NCBI RefSeq assembly: GCF_019393635.1
Contig: NC_057863.1
Coordinates: 641,264,306-641,328,305 of the forward strand
Direction of reading: 5' to 3'
Length of the DNA stretch: 64,000 bases
DNA from: Dromiciops gliroides
Taxonomy: Eukaryota; Chordata; Mammalia; Microbiotheria; Microbiotheriidae
The translations under genes and the position numbers were made by a program. Position 1 is the stretch's first letter. Each line of letters starts with the position of its first letter. Of the stretch, positions 1 through 26,400 are shown in pieces. The notes under the pieces were generated by a model that worked only from the letters and a program-made list of their open reading frames with translations, did no database searches and had not been told where the DNA came from.

Positions 1-229
1 TTCTACCTCTGACATTCCATCTTCTAAGGTCCTCCCTCACTTTCAGTTTGACAGTCCTACAAAAGGAGGCTCAGACCTGCCTGTCTCTCTTAATCTGAAT
101 CTCTCTATCACTCTCTCTCTCTCTTCATCTCTGTCTCTGCCTCTGGGCAGATTCTTCCCTCCATCCCATCCCCACCTTCAACCTTGCTCTCCGTCTGCGG
201 CACCCCTCCACAGGCAGCGCCCCTCTCAC
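1..229. other. PLEKHN1 intron 14, partial
   Basis: Intronic sequence with a CT-rich stretch near 80-130. I see no further coding segment; the final exon(s) lie outside. Confidence 0.6.
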
Positions 230-15349
<15,120 letters not shown>

Positions 15350-16229
15350 GGCGAAGGGGGTTTGAGAAGAGTTGGGGGGGTGTTAAGGTCTCAGGCGAGG
15401 CACTGAGCTTCCCAGGGAGATCCTGCCCGGCACCCTTGGGTGCAGCTGGCCGGGCGGCTCGTCAGAGCTGGAGCTAGAGCCGGCTGAATCCAAGCTGGGT
15501 CGGAGTGGCCCGCCTTCCAGCTGTGGGAGTGATCTTAGAGCTCCGCCCCGCTCCTCCCTTGGGATTCAGACTCCGGGCAGCCTTCCAGCGAGAGGTATCC
15601 CAGGAAGCAGGCTACAGCTGAGGTCAGAGGTCACCTTAGCCCACAGACCGGCTTCCTCTCAAGGCTACCTGGGGTGTCGTGGCCCGTCTTAGGGCCAGGG
15701 GCAGGAGATGACTGGCCATGGGCCATCAGGGACCCCCATCACCCCACTGGGAAGTGGGTCAGAGCATCCATCTCCTTCTCTGCCTTCCACTGGGGGGGGG
15801 GGGACGACGACGACGACACATCAGTGGCCACAACAGCTGGCTTTTTATGTCCCTGAGGTCAGGTCACCTTTCTCCCCCCAAAAGGTGCTGCTGGGGTGGG
15901 GGGCATATGGGGCTCACTCCCCAGCCTGGCATTGAGGCTGGGGGGTGGGCAGGGCAGCCTGTCTAAACCCAGCCCTTCCTTAACACCCCTCCACTTCCTG
16001 TTTCCACCTCAGATTCCTCAGTCTCTGAGTCATGGATGACTGGTGAGATGGAGGGGGCTCCAGGCTGAAGGTCCCCTCCCCCATGTCCTCCATGTCCCCC
16101 AGTCAGACGCACACTTTCCCCACCCCCATCCACATTCCCTACTGGGGAGGCACACAGGACCTCAGTAAAGCCCAACAGCGCCCAGGGATCTTCTTGGAGA
16201 AATGAGGAAGAGGCCAGTCTTAGGCTGTG
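15350..16229. other. KLHL17-PLEKHN1 intergenic spacer
   Basis: Short spacer between the tandem minus-strand genes. It contains the PLEKHN1 promoter, a 10-base G run with a (GAC)n tract near 15791-15817, and otherwise unique GC-rich sequence without SINEs. Confidence 0.6.
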
Positions 16230-16241
16230 TACAAGAACTTT

Positions 16242-16247
16242 TTTATT
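16242..16247 (-). terminator. KLHL17: KLHL17 polyadenylation signal AATAAA
   Basis: A canonical AATAAA on the minus strand lies 1.0 kb after the KLHL17 stop codon. It is the best hexamer between that stop and PLEKHN1. Confidence 0.6.
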
Positions 16248-16861
16248 GGTCAGATAGGTTCATATTGCTGTGTGTTGATGTGCATGAAGGCATGTATGTT
16301 GGTGGCTACGTCCACATGTGTATGCCTGCCTATGCACGGGTATCTGTGTGCGTGTGTCCAGCTCAGTGCATAATTCAAGGAAACAGACGACTCTTCACAG
16401 AAACAAGACAGAGGAATGAATCGTCCAGGGTTCACCAGCACAGCCCCCTTGCCAGGCCCATGCCAGGAGAGCCTTTGGACCCACCAAGCATCTCTCCCTC
16501 AGTCAGTTCGACTGCCCTCCAGGGTCTCTGTTGAAAAAGCCTGCCGGCTTTCCCCCTGTGTTGGCCAAGTCGGCCTTACCTTTATCGTATGTCAGACGAC
16601 TGAGAGTCTTTCCCGCATCGTGCCCGTCCTTCCTTAGACATTTCTATCAAGTCAAGTGGGTCTGGGTCTCTCCTTCAGAGTCTGTCAGTCCTGGTAGGGC
16701 TCAGTCTGTCCTTGGTTCTCTCTATTAATCTCCATCCTCAGGAATTCATGGGGGGGCACTAGGCCTGGGGCTTGGTTCCCAAAGGAAACTCGACTTTCAC
16801 AAATGCCCCAGAGAGAACAAGAATATAAAAGTGGGGTGGGAGGTGGCCGTGGGATGTTTCA

Positions 16862-16884
16862 TAAATAATAATAAATACATAAAT
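16862..16884 (-). promoter_or_regulatory. KLHL17: AU-rich element in KLHL17 3'UTR
   Basis: On the transcript strand three ATTTA pentamers occur within 23 bases (complements at 16862-16866, 16872-16876, 16880-16884). Such clusters commonly control mRNA stability; function here is inference. Confidence 0.5.
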
Positions 16885-17249
16885 AGACAAACATAGGCAG
16901 ACGCAGACAGTGCTCTGGGCCTCAGGGCCATGTGCTGGGTGAAGGGAGACCAAGGCCCCAGGCCTCAGAGCAGGGTGGGGAGGAAGGGGAGAGCCAGGGC
17001 CCTGAGTCTCTGTAGCTCAGAGACCTCCATGGCAGGAGTTGCCCCCTCCTCCTCCCTTCCTGGGATGGGGGGAGCATTAAGGCATCTGCAAGAGGCCCAG
17101 CGGGGAGGGCAGCCATCCCTGCCCAAGGCCTCCGTGCCCTGGGGATGGAGGTGTCGGTCTCTTGCTGGGGGTCTCCGCTTCTCCCATCCAGGGCCCCATC
17201 ACTGTCCGGCTGTCTAGAGCTCGGGGCCTGCTCCTGGTCTCCCTGAGGG

Positions 17250-17478
17250 TCAGAGACTGGTGGAGGACACCGAGAGTGTAGGCGAGGAGGGGGGTGGGAA
17301 GTTGAGCAGCTCAAGGACAGCCACCCCCACGCTGCTCCGACGGGTGAACATGCAGGAGGCCGCTACCCACTTGTTGGTACGCGGGTTATACTTTTCAATG
17401 GAGTTCAGGCTAGAGCTCCCGTCATTGCCACCGACTGCATACAGCCACCCATCCATGGCCACAAGGTCGTGGGTACTC
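17250..17478 (-). CDS. KLHL17: KLHL17 exon 12 (Kelch blade 6 and stop)
   Basis: Encodes [40 protein letters not shown] and the conserved tail [19 protein letters not shown] before TGA at 17252-17250. The acceptor is CCTCCCCCAG. Confidence 0.97.
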
Positions 17479-20400
17479 CTGGGGGAGGGAGGTGGAGGGT
17501 GTGAGGGGAGAGAGAGGCTCTTTTGTGGAACATGTTAGAATGAAACAAGGCTTCCTCCTGCTTTCAAAGTGACACTACATTTGGGGAAATTGAGGCACAA
17601 GCTCAGCAGGTTGGAGAGAAGAATCAGAGTCAGGAGTCTTAGCTGCCTGATAGAGGCTCTGGGGGGAAAGGATGGGGTCCCTGACCTGAGGAGTGGGCTG
17701 GGTCAGGGTCAGGGTCAAGGGAAGCTCCAAGCTGCAGGCTGCCCCATGGGCACAGGTGGCTGCCACCAGTTGGCTGAGGGTACGGGCTGGGGGAAAAGGC
17801 CCAGGAGCCCCAGGAAGGTACCTGCGGATGTTCATGGGCGCCACGCTCTCCCACGCATTGGCCTTGGGGCTGTATCTCTCCACTGAGTTGAGGCAGCTGG
17901 TGCCATCATTGCCCCCAGCCACATAGAGAGCACCCTCCAACACCGCCACCCCTGCCGAGCTGCGTCTGCTCAGCATGGTGGCGATTGGCGTCCACGTGTT
18001 CACCTGGGGCAGAGAGGCTGGGGGCATGTGGGGCATCGGACACCCCCCAGCAGAAGGGGCTAACGATAAGGAGAGGGGAGTGATGGGGAGGGGGGGCATC
18101 GGACACCCCCCAGCAGAAGGGGCTAATGATAAGGAGAGGGGGAGGGATGGGGAGGGGGAACCCAAGCTAAGGGAGGGGGCCAGAGCAGGACTATATGGTT
18201 AGAAGTAGGAAGGTTAATTCCCCCATGGATGGATGAAGGGAGGTGCCAAGGCCTGGCGATGGCTACCTAGAGATGGGGAGGGGGGCAATGGTCCTTGGGG
18301 AGGAGGAGGAGCAATACCTGTGGCTCATATTTCTCCACAGTAGCCAGGTGGGAGGAGCTGTCGTAGCCGCCCACAGCATAGAGATTCCCATCTGTGGGAC
18401 ACGGTCACTTAGGCATGGCGTACACTGGGGGCTGCTGGGTGAGTCCCGGGGAAGGACAGAAGGCATCTGGGATCTTGGGTCAATTAGAAGGAAGGAGGCA
18501 ACACAAGGGAAGAAGATGGGGTTGGGGGCTCTGGGCTACCCACCGAGCGTGGCCACACGGACGTATCTCCTCCTCGTGCTCATGGCTGCTATGGAGGTCC
18601 AGGTGCCCGTCAAAGGATCATACCGCTCAGCGCTGTAGGCACAGGGTGAGGGGGGGGTCAATGACAAGGAAGAGGAGGGGTTTCAGGAGCAGCCCCATAT
18701 CTCCTCCCCTTGCCACTGCACATGCCCTGCCCCCACCTCGGGATGAGATTTTCCTGGTATGCCATTATTTGCTATTCATATGACTGACTGAACTACTTTT
18801 AAGATTTTGCTTAAAGAAACCTGAGTGTGTTTAAAAATGCCCTGACAGGGGCAGGGGGGGGGGGCAGTGGATAAAGCACCGGCCCTGGATTCAGGAGGAC
18901 CTGAGTTAAAATCCGGCCTCAGACACTTTACTAGCTGTGTGACCCTGGGCAAGTCACTTAACCCCAATTGTCTTACAAAAAAAAAAAAAAAGAAAAAGAA
19001 AGAAAAATGCCCTGACCCTGTGAGATCAGAAGATGTGGAACTGGGAGAGACCTTGAGGATCATCTTATCCAACTCTCTCATTTTACGGATGAGGAAACTG
19101 AGGCCCAGAGAGGAAAGCTGGCTTGCCCAAGGCCACATAGGTTAGAATAGCCAGGGATGGAAGCCAGCAAACAGCCTTTTTACTTTGCAACCCTGAAGGA
19201 CCCAAACCTGACCGGAGTTTCAAAGCAATTTGAAAAAAGGACCCCTTGCTTAAAGTACGACCCTTCATCAACTTAAATGGCAAAACAAACAGAAATCCCC
19301 CCCCAAAGGATAAAATCCAAATGTTGGTGGGCCTGTGGGGAAACGTACTCCACCACATTGCTGGTGGTACAGCAGGTTGGTGTCAATAGTTTGGACAGCA
19401 AGGTGACACTCTGTAATGACTCACAGAACTGATCTTTTAACCCAGTGGCTCCATTGCTAGGGCTTTAGCCTAAAAACATTATACAAAGAAAAAAGGGGGC
19501 CTGTGTGTTTAAAAAAAAGTCTTCCTAATTACTCTCATTATAATTGCAAAATAAATAAATGGGAACAACCTATGTGTGCAACAACTGGGGAATGGCTAAA
19601 GACATTATGGAATATGGATGGAATGGAATATCACAGGACCAAAAACATGATACATATGAAACATAAAGACATAGGGCAGGATTAATGTGAAATGACCCCA
19701 ATCAGAAGAATTTAAATTATATACAGACATGACTACACATATGGAGTTAGAAAAGAGAAATCAACCCATAGAGACAGAGCAGGGATGACCTGGAGCCCAT
19801 ATCCCATGGAATGGGGCCAGGGTGCAGTCCCCCAGTTGGAGGGACCTTTGAGGCCACTGACTCTGTCCTCCCACCCTCCAATTTTACCAATGAGGAAACT
19901 GAGACCCAGAGAGGAGAGGCAACTTGCTATTAAGTGTCTGAGGTGGGGTTTGACCCCAGATCTTTCTGACTTCTGAGTGCATAGCCCTTTGCCCTCCCTG
20001 CCCAATTACCTCTTTCTCCTTCCTGTTACTGAAACCCCCTCCTTACCTAATCAAAGAGGGAGGGGCTTATCATCATCACCAGATAAAGTCATCACAGGAA
20101 ACTCATCATTATGAAGATTCCTTCAGTTTTGCTATTAGTACCTGAGCTTCTGCAGGGATGGGGGGGGGAGCAAAAATCTCCTTCCATTGCCTCCCTTTAT
20201 AGAGGGATCAAAATGACAGCCAGCTTTTCATTTGTCACCAGCCCTCCTCCCAATTGATGCAAGCTCTTTGAGGGCAGAGCTGTCTTTCCTTTCTCTTATT
20301 TGTATCCTACAGCTTAACAATCAATCAACTGGGGCAGCTAGGTGGCGCGTGGATAAAGCACCAGCCCCGGATTCAGGAGGACCTGAGTTCAAATCTGACC

Positions 20401-23400
20401 TCAGACACTTGACACTTACTAGCTGTGTGACCCTGGGCAAGTCACTTAACCCCAACTGCCTCGCAAAAACCAAACAAAACAAAACAAAAAAACAATCAAT
20501 CAATCAACATTGATCAAGTGCTTACTATGTGTCAGGCACTGTGCTAAATACTGGGGAGACAAAAAGAGGCAAAAGACAGTAGCTGCCCTCAAGGAGCTTA
20601 AAATCTAATGGAAATAATGTGCAAACAAATGTATACAAAGTGAGCTGTATACAAGATAACAGGAAATAATTAAAAGAGAGAAGGCACAGGAATGAAGAGA
20701 GGCTGGGGAAGGAAGCTAAGGAGGTGCAGAATGAGCCTAGGAGGGAGAACATTTCAGGCATGGGGGATGGTCACAGACAATGTCCAGAGCTGAGAGATGG
20801 AGTGTGCCTGACTTACAGGAAGCACTTAGGAAATGGCTATTTTATCTTAGGGGAAATTGGGCTCTTTACAAAGAGAAAAAAACCTAATAAAACAGATGAG
20901 AAGGGGCAGCTAGGTGGCACAGTGGATAAAGCACTGGCCCTGGATTCAGGAGGACCTGAGTTTAAATCCAGCCTCAGACACTTGACACTTACTAGCTGTG
21001 TGACCCTGGGCAAGTCACTTAATCCCAGTTGCCTTGCAAAAAACAAAAACAAAAAACAAAAAACAGATGAGAAAATATCCTTCTGGCTAGAAAAGGAGGG
21101 AGAGTGTAGCACATCTACATGACTAGGATCTTTCTCTTTCTGCCGTGTGGGAGAATACAGAGTAGAGAAGGAAGGGCCATCTGTCTAAGGGGTAAAAGGC
21201 AGAAGAGGTAGACAAACCATCCTTCTACATGGGGTTTGTGTGGGATGGCAGCAATGGTATGTGCTTTGTGATACTGGGCCAGTCCCTTCAAATCTCTGTT
21301 CCTGGCAACTTGGAGACTAAAGATCAGAGAGAAAGTGCAACCTGCTCTGGTGGAGGGAGCTTCCTCCCCTGGGAGTTCCCCATATCACTGAAATCACAGG
21401 TTCAGGTCCTATTCATAAAACTTAATAGGGGCAGCTAGATGGCGCAGTGGATAGAGCACCGGCCCTGGAGTCAGGAGTACCTGAGTTCAAATCTGGCCCC
21501 GGACACTTAACACTTACTAGCTGTGTGACCCTGGGCAAATCACTTAACCCCAATTGCCTCACTTAAAAAAACAAAAAAGAGTATTTAAAAAAAAAACAAA
21601 CCTTAATAGCACCTTAAGGTTTGCAAAAACCTGTACCTATGTTATCTCACTTGTATGCCAAGGTCCCTTCTAATTCTAAAGTTCTGTCATAGGAAGGGAA
21701 TAGTAGGCCAGGAGCTGAGCTGAGAAATGGTAAAGGGGATAAGTATTTTTTTTTTTGGTGGGGCAATGAGGGTTAAGTGACTTGCTTAGGGTCACACAGC
21801 TACTAAGTATCAAGTGTCTGAGGCCGGATTTGAACTCAGGTCCTCCTAATACAGGGCTGGTGCTTTATCCACTGTGCCATCCAGCTGTCCCCTCTCCCAG
21901 CTCTCAATCTCAAAATTTTAGGAATGGCTAGAGGGGCTCTTGACAGTAAGTTGGTCTGAAGTTCCAGAGAGGGCCCTGAATCTGAAATAAATCCTCAGAG
22001 TGGGTTAGAAAAGGAGTGTGAGATTCACAGTTTGGTATGTTACCCTCTTTTCTATAATACTTTGTATGCGGAAATTTCTTTTTTTTGGGGGGGGGTTAAG
22101 TTCCAGGATTTTTTGTTTTGTTTGTTTGTTTTTTTTTTTTGCGGTGCAATGGGGGTTAAGTGACTTGCCCAGGGTCACACAGCTAGTAAGTGTTAAGTGT
22201 CTGAGGCTGGATTTGAACTCAGGTACTCCTGAATCCAGGGCCAGCGCTTTAACCACTGCGCCATCTAGCTGCCCCCTAGTTCCAGGATTTTTAAAAAGAA
22301 AAACAGTCGAATAAGCTCTAGGCACGAAAGGAGTGTTATCCTATTATCAATAATTAAGGATTAATAAACACCCAAACACTCCCATAAATGAAAGAATAGC
22401 TGAATAGATGAAAGTGTACCCCACTTCCTGCGGGGGGGGGGGAGCTTGAGGCAGAGCCCTGAAATCTAGGGACACCACTGGAAAAATGTCACTTTGGATT
22501 CTGCGGGTGTCTTGTCTTCTAGAGACAACTTGTACAAGTGGCATTGGGTGTCTCCTGAAACCAATTAAGAACAGACTCCCAGTCTTAATCCAGATACTGG
22601 GTGTCTCCCAGGCTCTTTTGGGGAAAGCCTGGCAGTGCAGTGCATTGCAACATGTTTAAGGTGTCAAGTCAGAAGGCAATGCAGGGGGTGGGGTCTTCAT
22701 GCATCCTAGAGAAAAGCTAAGCTAGTGTCCTCAGCACTGCCCGGGAAAGAAGGCTCCCAGATGCTGGTGAGCAGCCATGTTCTCCAGCCACTGAGGTCCC
22801 CTTGCCCTGAAGGCTCATTTATGTCCCAGAGATGGCTGTGCCTGGCCTGCCCAGTCCATCTCTGAGTGTAGCTAAACACCCTGGCCCCCTGTGGTTTACA
22901 AACTCATCTCTTGTGAGGGCCCATCTGCTGATAGGACCTAATGAAGCAAGGCCTTCAGCAGGCCCAGACTTAGGGGCATCAGGAGCCAGCTGAACAACTG
23001 GCCAGTGTGATTGGAATGCTCTTCCTCCTCACCTCTGCTTCAGAGACTCCCCAGTTCCCTTCAAGGCTGAGCTCTAGTGCCACTGCCTACAGGAAGCGCA
23101 ACCTTATGGCTCCCTCCCCTCTCCTCTTGTTTCTTTCTTTTCTTTTCTCTTCTCTTCTTTTCTTTCTTTCCTTTCTTTTTTGGTGAGGCAATGGGGGTTA
23201 AGTGACTTGCCCAGGGTCACACAGCTAGTAAGTATCAAATGTCTGAGGCCGGATTTGAACTCAGATCTTCCTGAATCCAGGGCCAGTACTCTATCCACTA
23301 CACCACCTAGCTGCCCCCTTTCCCTCCTTGTTTCTACCCCTGCCTTTGCCTCTCTATTATTTACTGACTATACTGATCTGAGTCTGAGGTATGTCCTCCT

Positions 23401-26400
23401 GCTCTTGCCATCAGAGGTGAAATCTACCAGAGATGCTATAGAGGTGAAATCTACCAGAGATGCTGCAGAGGTGAAATTTACAAGAGATGCTATACAGATG
23501 AAATCTACCAGAGATGCTACCATTGAAATCTATAAGAGATGCTGCCAAAATGGAAATCTTGGATGTGGGGGGTGGGAGGGAACAAGAAGTCCAGGATGAC
23601 TCCTGGGTTGTGAGCCTGAGGCAGGATGGTGTTGTCCTTTACAGTAATAAGGAAGGTGGGAGCAGGGAGGGTTTTGGGGAAAGAGAATAAGGTCGATTTT
23701 GGACATACTGAGCTGGGGGCAAATACAGCTTTAGATATTTATTAATTCTATACAGCTTCCTCTTCTGTAAAATTAGATGGAAAGAAATGACAAACATTCC
23801 AGCATTTTTGCTAAGAAAATCCCAAATGGGACACAGAGAATTAGACATGACTGAAAAATAACTACTTCCAAAACATCCCTTGTCTTTCTATCTCCTCTCT
23901 ACTTATGACATTAGTTCTTCAATATTGTTATTGTTATTATTATCATTATTGTTTATTATTATTATATTATCAGGGGATAAGAACAGCATCTACATCACAG
24001 GATTGTTATGGGGCTCACACAAGTTAACAAGGAAAACGCTTTGTCTACTGTAAAGTTCTATCTAAAGGCTAGATATTATTATTGTTATTATTATGTGTGT
24101 TGAATACATGAATGAATGGCAGAAGGAAAGACAAGAGGGATGGAGAATGGGGGGGGACAGATAGGAGAGGGGCCTGGGGACCAGTGTGGTCCTGCCCAAA
24201 CCCCAAGGGAGACCCTAGGGATGGGAGCGGGTTGGGCCTGAGCCTTAGGGGAAGCCTGATGAGGCTGGAGGAGGGGAAGGCATAGCAGAGGCAGTCCCCC
24301 CACCCCCCTGGAAAAAGGGAGTGTTGGTGAGCACCCAGGCCTGAGGGAAGATGACTGGGGGGGGGAGGGGGAAGCTAGCCTCTTGGCATCTTTCCCTGAG
24401 ACGGCCTCAGGGCCCTTTCACTCCTGCTGGATTCTCTCAGTGGAGCATGGCTATTCTAAACCTTCCCTTCTCTCCACAAGTCTCTCACCCTACCACCCGA
24501 CCCTCAAAGTTCTCATACGAGGAGTTCTTTTCACCCTTCACTGAGCTGCGTCTTCCCTCCTCAGAACCTCCAGACATCTATCCACGGCTCTCTCCTTCTT
24601 TACCCCGGGCTCTGATGAGGCGCTTCTTCTCTTGATCAAGGCCACTTCCTCTACCTTATGCCCTTGGTCCCAACCTCTTCTGTCTCCTCCAGAGAACTAC
24701 CCCTACTATGTACACTCTGTAAAAAGTTTTCAGTCTCTCCCTACCTCCTGCACCTCCCATACGTCCTGCAAACTTGCCCAAGTTTCCCCAGCTTTAGAGA
24801 GCTTTCATTTGACCTGGCCATCACCGCCAAGCTAACATGCATTAGCTCTTCTGCTATTCATGGTCAAATTCCTAGAAGAGGGGAAGGAAATAAGCATTTA
24901 TTGAGCACCTACTATATGCCAGGCATTGTGCTAAGCACTTTTGAAATATTATCTTTTAATCCGCACAACCACCTTGGGAGGTAGGTGCTGGTATCATCCC
25001 ATCTTACAGTTGATCAAACTGAGGCAGGCAGTGGTGAAGTGACTCCGAAATCGATGTGCCCGGGCCTAGTCTCCCAAACTCCAGCTGGGCATCTCCAACT
25101 GCCTGGTGAGCACCATCCACCAGGCATCCCAAAGGCATCTCTAACTCAACACATCCAGCACAGAATTATTACCTTTCCCCCTGCAAACTTCCCTTTCTCT
25201 GTTAAAGGGTTCAAAAACTCCTCCTCTCTTTCCTCTTTCTTATCTGCCGTGTCCAGTTGCCAAAGCTCATCAATTCTACCTCCAAGGGGAAGTTAGGTGG
25301 CGCCATAGTGCACAGAGCACTGGGCCTGGATTCAGGAGTACCTGAGTTCAAATCTGACCTCAGACACTTGACACTTACCAGCTGTGTGACCCTGGGCAAG
25401 TCACTTAACTCCCATTGCCTCACCAAAAAAAAAAAAAAAATGGGGCTAATATTAGCACCTAATTCCCTGGATTGTTATGAGGATCAAAGGAGATAATAAT
25501 TGTAAAGCACTCATAAGGCACAGTGCCGGGTATACATTAGGTGCTTAACAAATGCTTATTTCCTCCCCTTTCCTCCCTCCTACAATGGCCTCTAAAGTGC
25601 CTCCCGTATTTCCATCTCCCCAACCCTTCCTCCATCCAGAGGGCTATTCCTAAGGCAGTAAAAGCTGATGGGCTCCGATAACCAACGACCTCTAAGATCA
25701 AATCCAAACCCCTTTGTTTAGCATTTCACATCCTACCTCCCCTGGCTCCCGTCCAACTTTCCAGGCTTATTCTATATCATTCCCCTTCATGCCCCCTTGG
25801 GTCCATCCAAACTGCCCATCCGGGCCTTACTGGAATGAAACATTCCGTCTCCCGCCTGTGGCGTTCCACACCAGGAAGGCACCGCCTCCTCGTCTCCACC
25901 TCCTTTGGGGGTCCATTCAGGTATTCGTCTTCCCCTACCCCCAATTACTTGGCATTTATTTGATATATGTGCAAATATGTAAATGTGCACATATTACATA
26001 CACCCTGTGTCAGCCTAGTGTTGCATTCCCACATACCCCTATAGGATGTATATTCCTTGAGGGCAGTGAAGTTTCATTTCTGTCTTTATATAACCCAGTG
26101 CCTAGCACAGAGTAGGCTCTTAATACATGATTGATGATTGACAGAGCCTGGGTAGAAGGTGATGTTTCCAAGGCCAGTGGCCTAGGAAAGAGCCAAAGAT
26201 TCGACCCAGTAATAGCTGGCACCTGAAGCCAGAATGATCCACAACACCCAGTGAATGTCCCTACCTGTTGAGGCAGGAGGCCCCGTCATAGCCACCAGCA
26301 GCATACAGGAGCCCGTGGAGAGCTGCCACACCCAGACAGCTGCGCCGGGTCCCCATGGAAACTTCAGGCTGCCAGACATTGGCGACAGGGTCATAGGACT

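Larger units (their letters stand above)
16230..17249 (-). other. KLHL17: KLHL17 3' untranslated region (inferred)
   Basis: About 1 kb after the stop codon without SINEs, ending at a polyadenylation hexamer. It includes an AU-rich segment near 16862-16884. The exact cleavage site is inferred. Confidence 0.6.

Noticed and set aside
24351-24635. 94-codon open frame in KLHL17 intron 8
   Set aside because: Low-complexity, pyrimidine-rich and without recognisable homology or splice context; probably old repeat.
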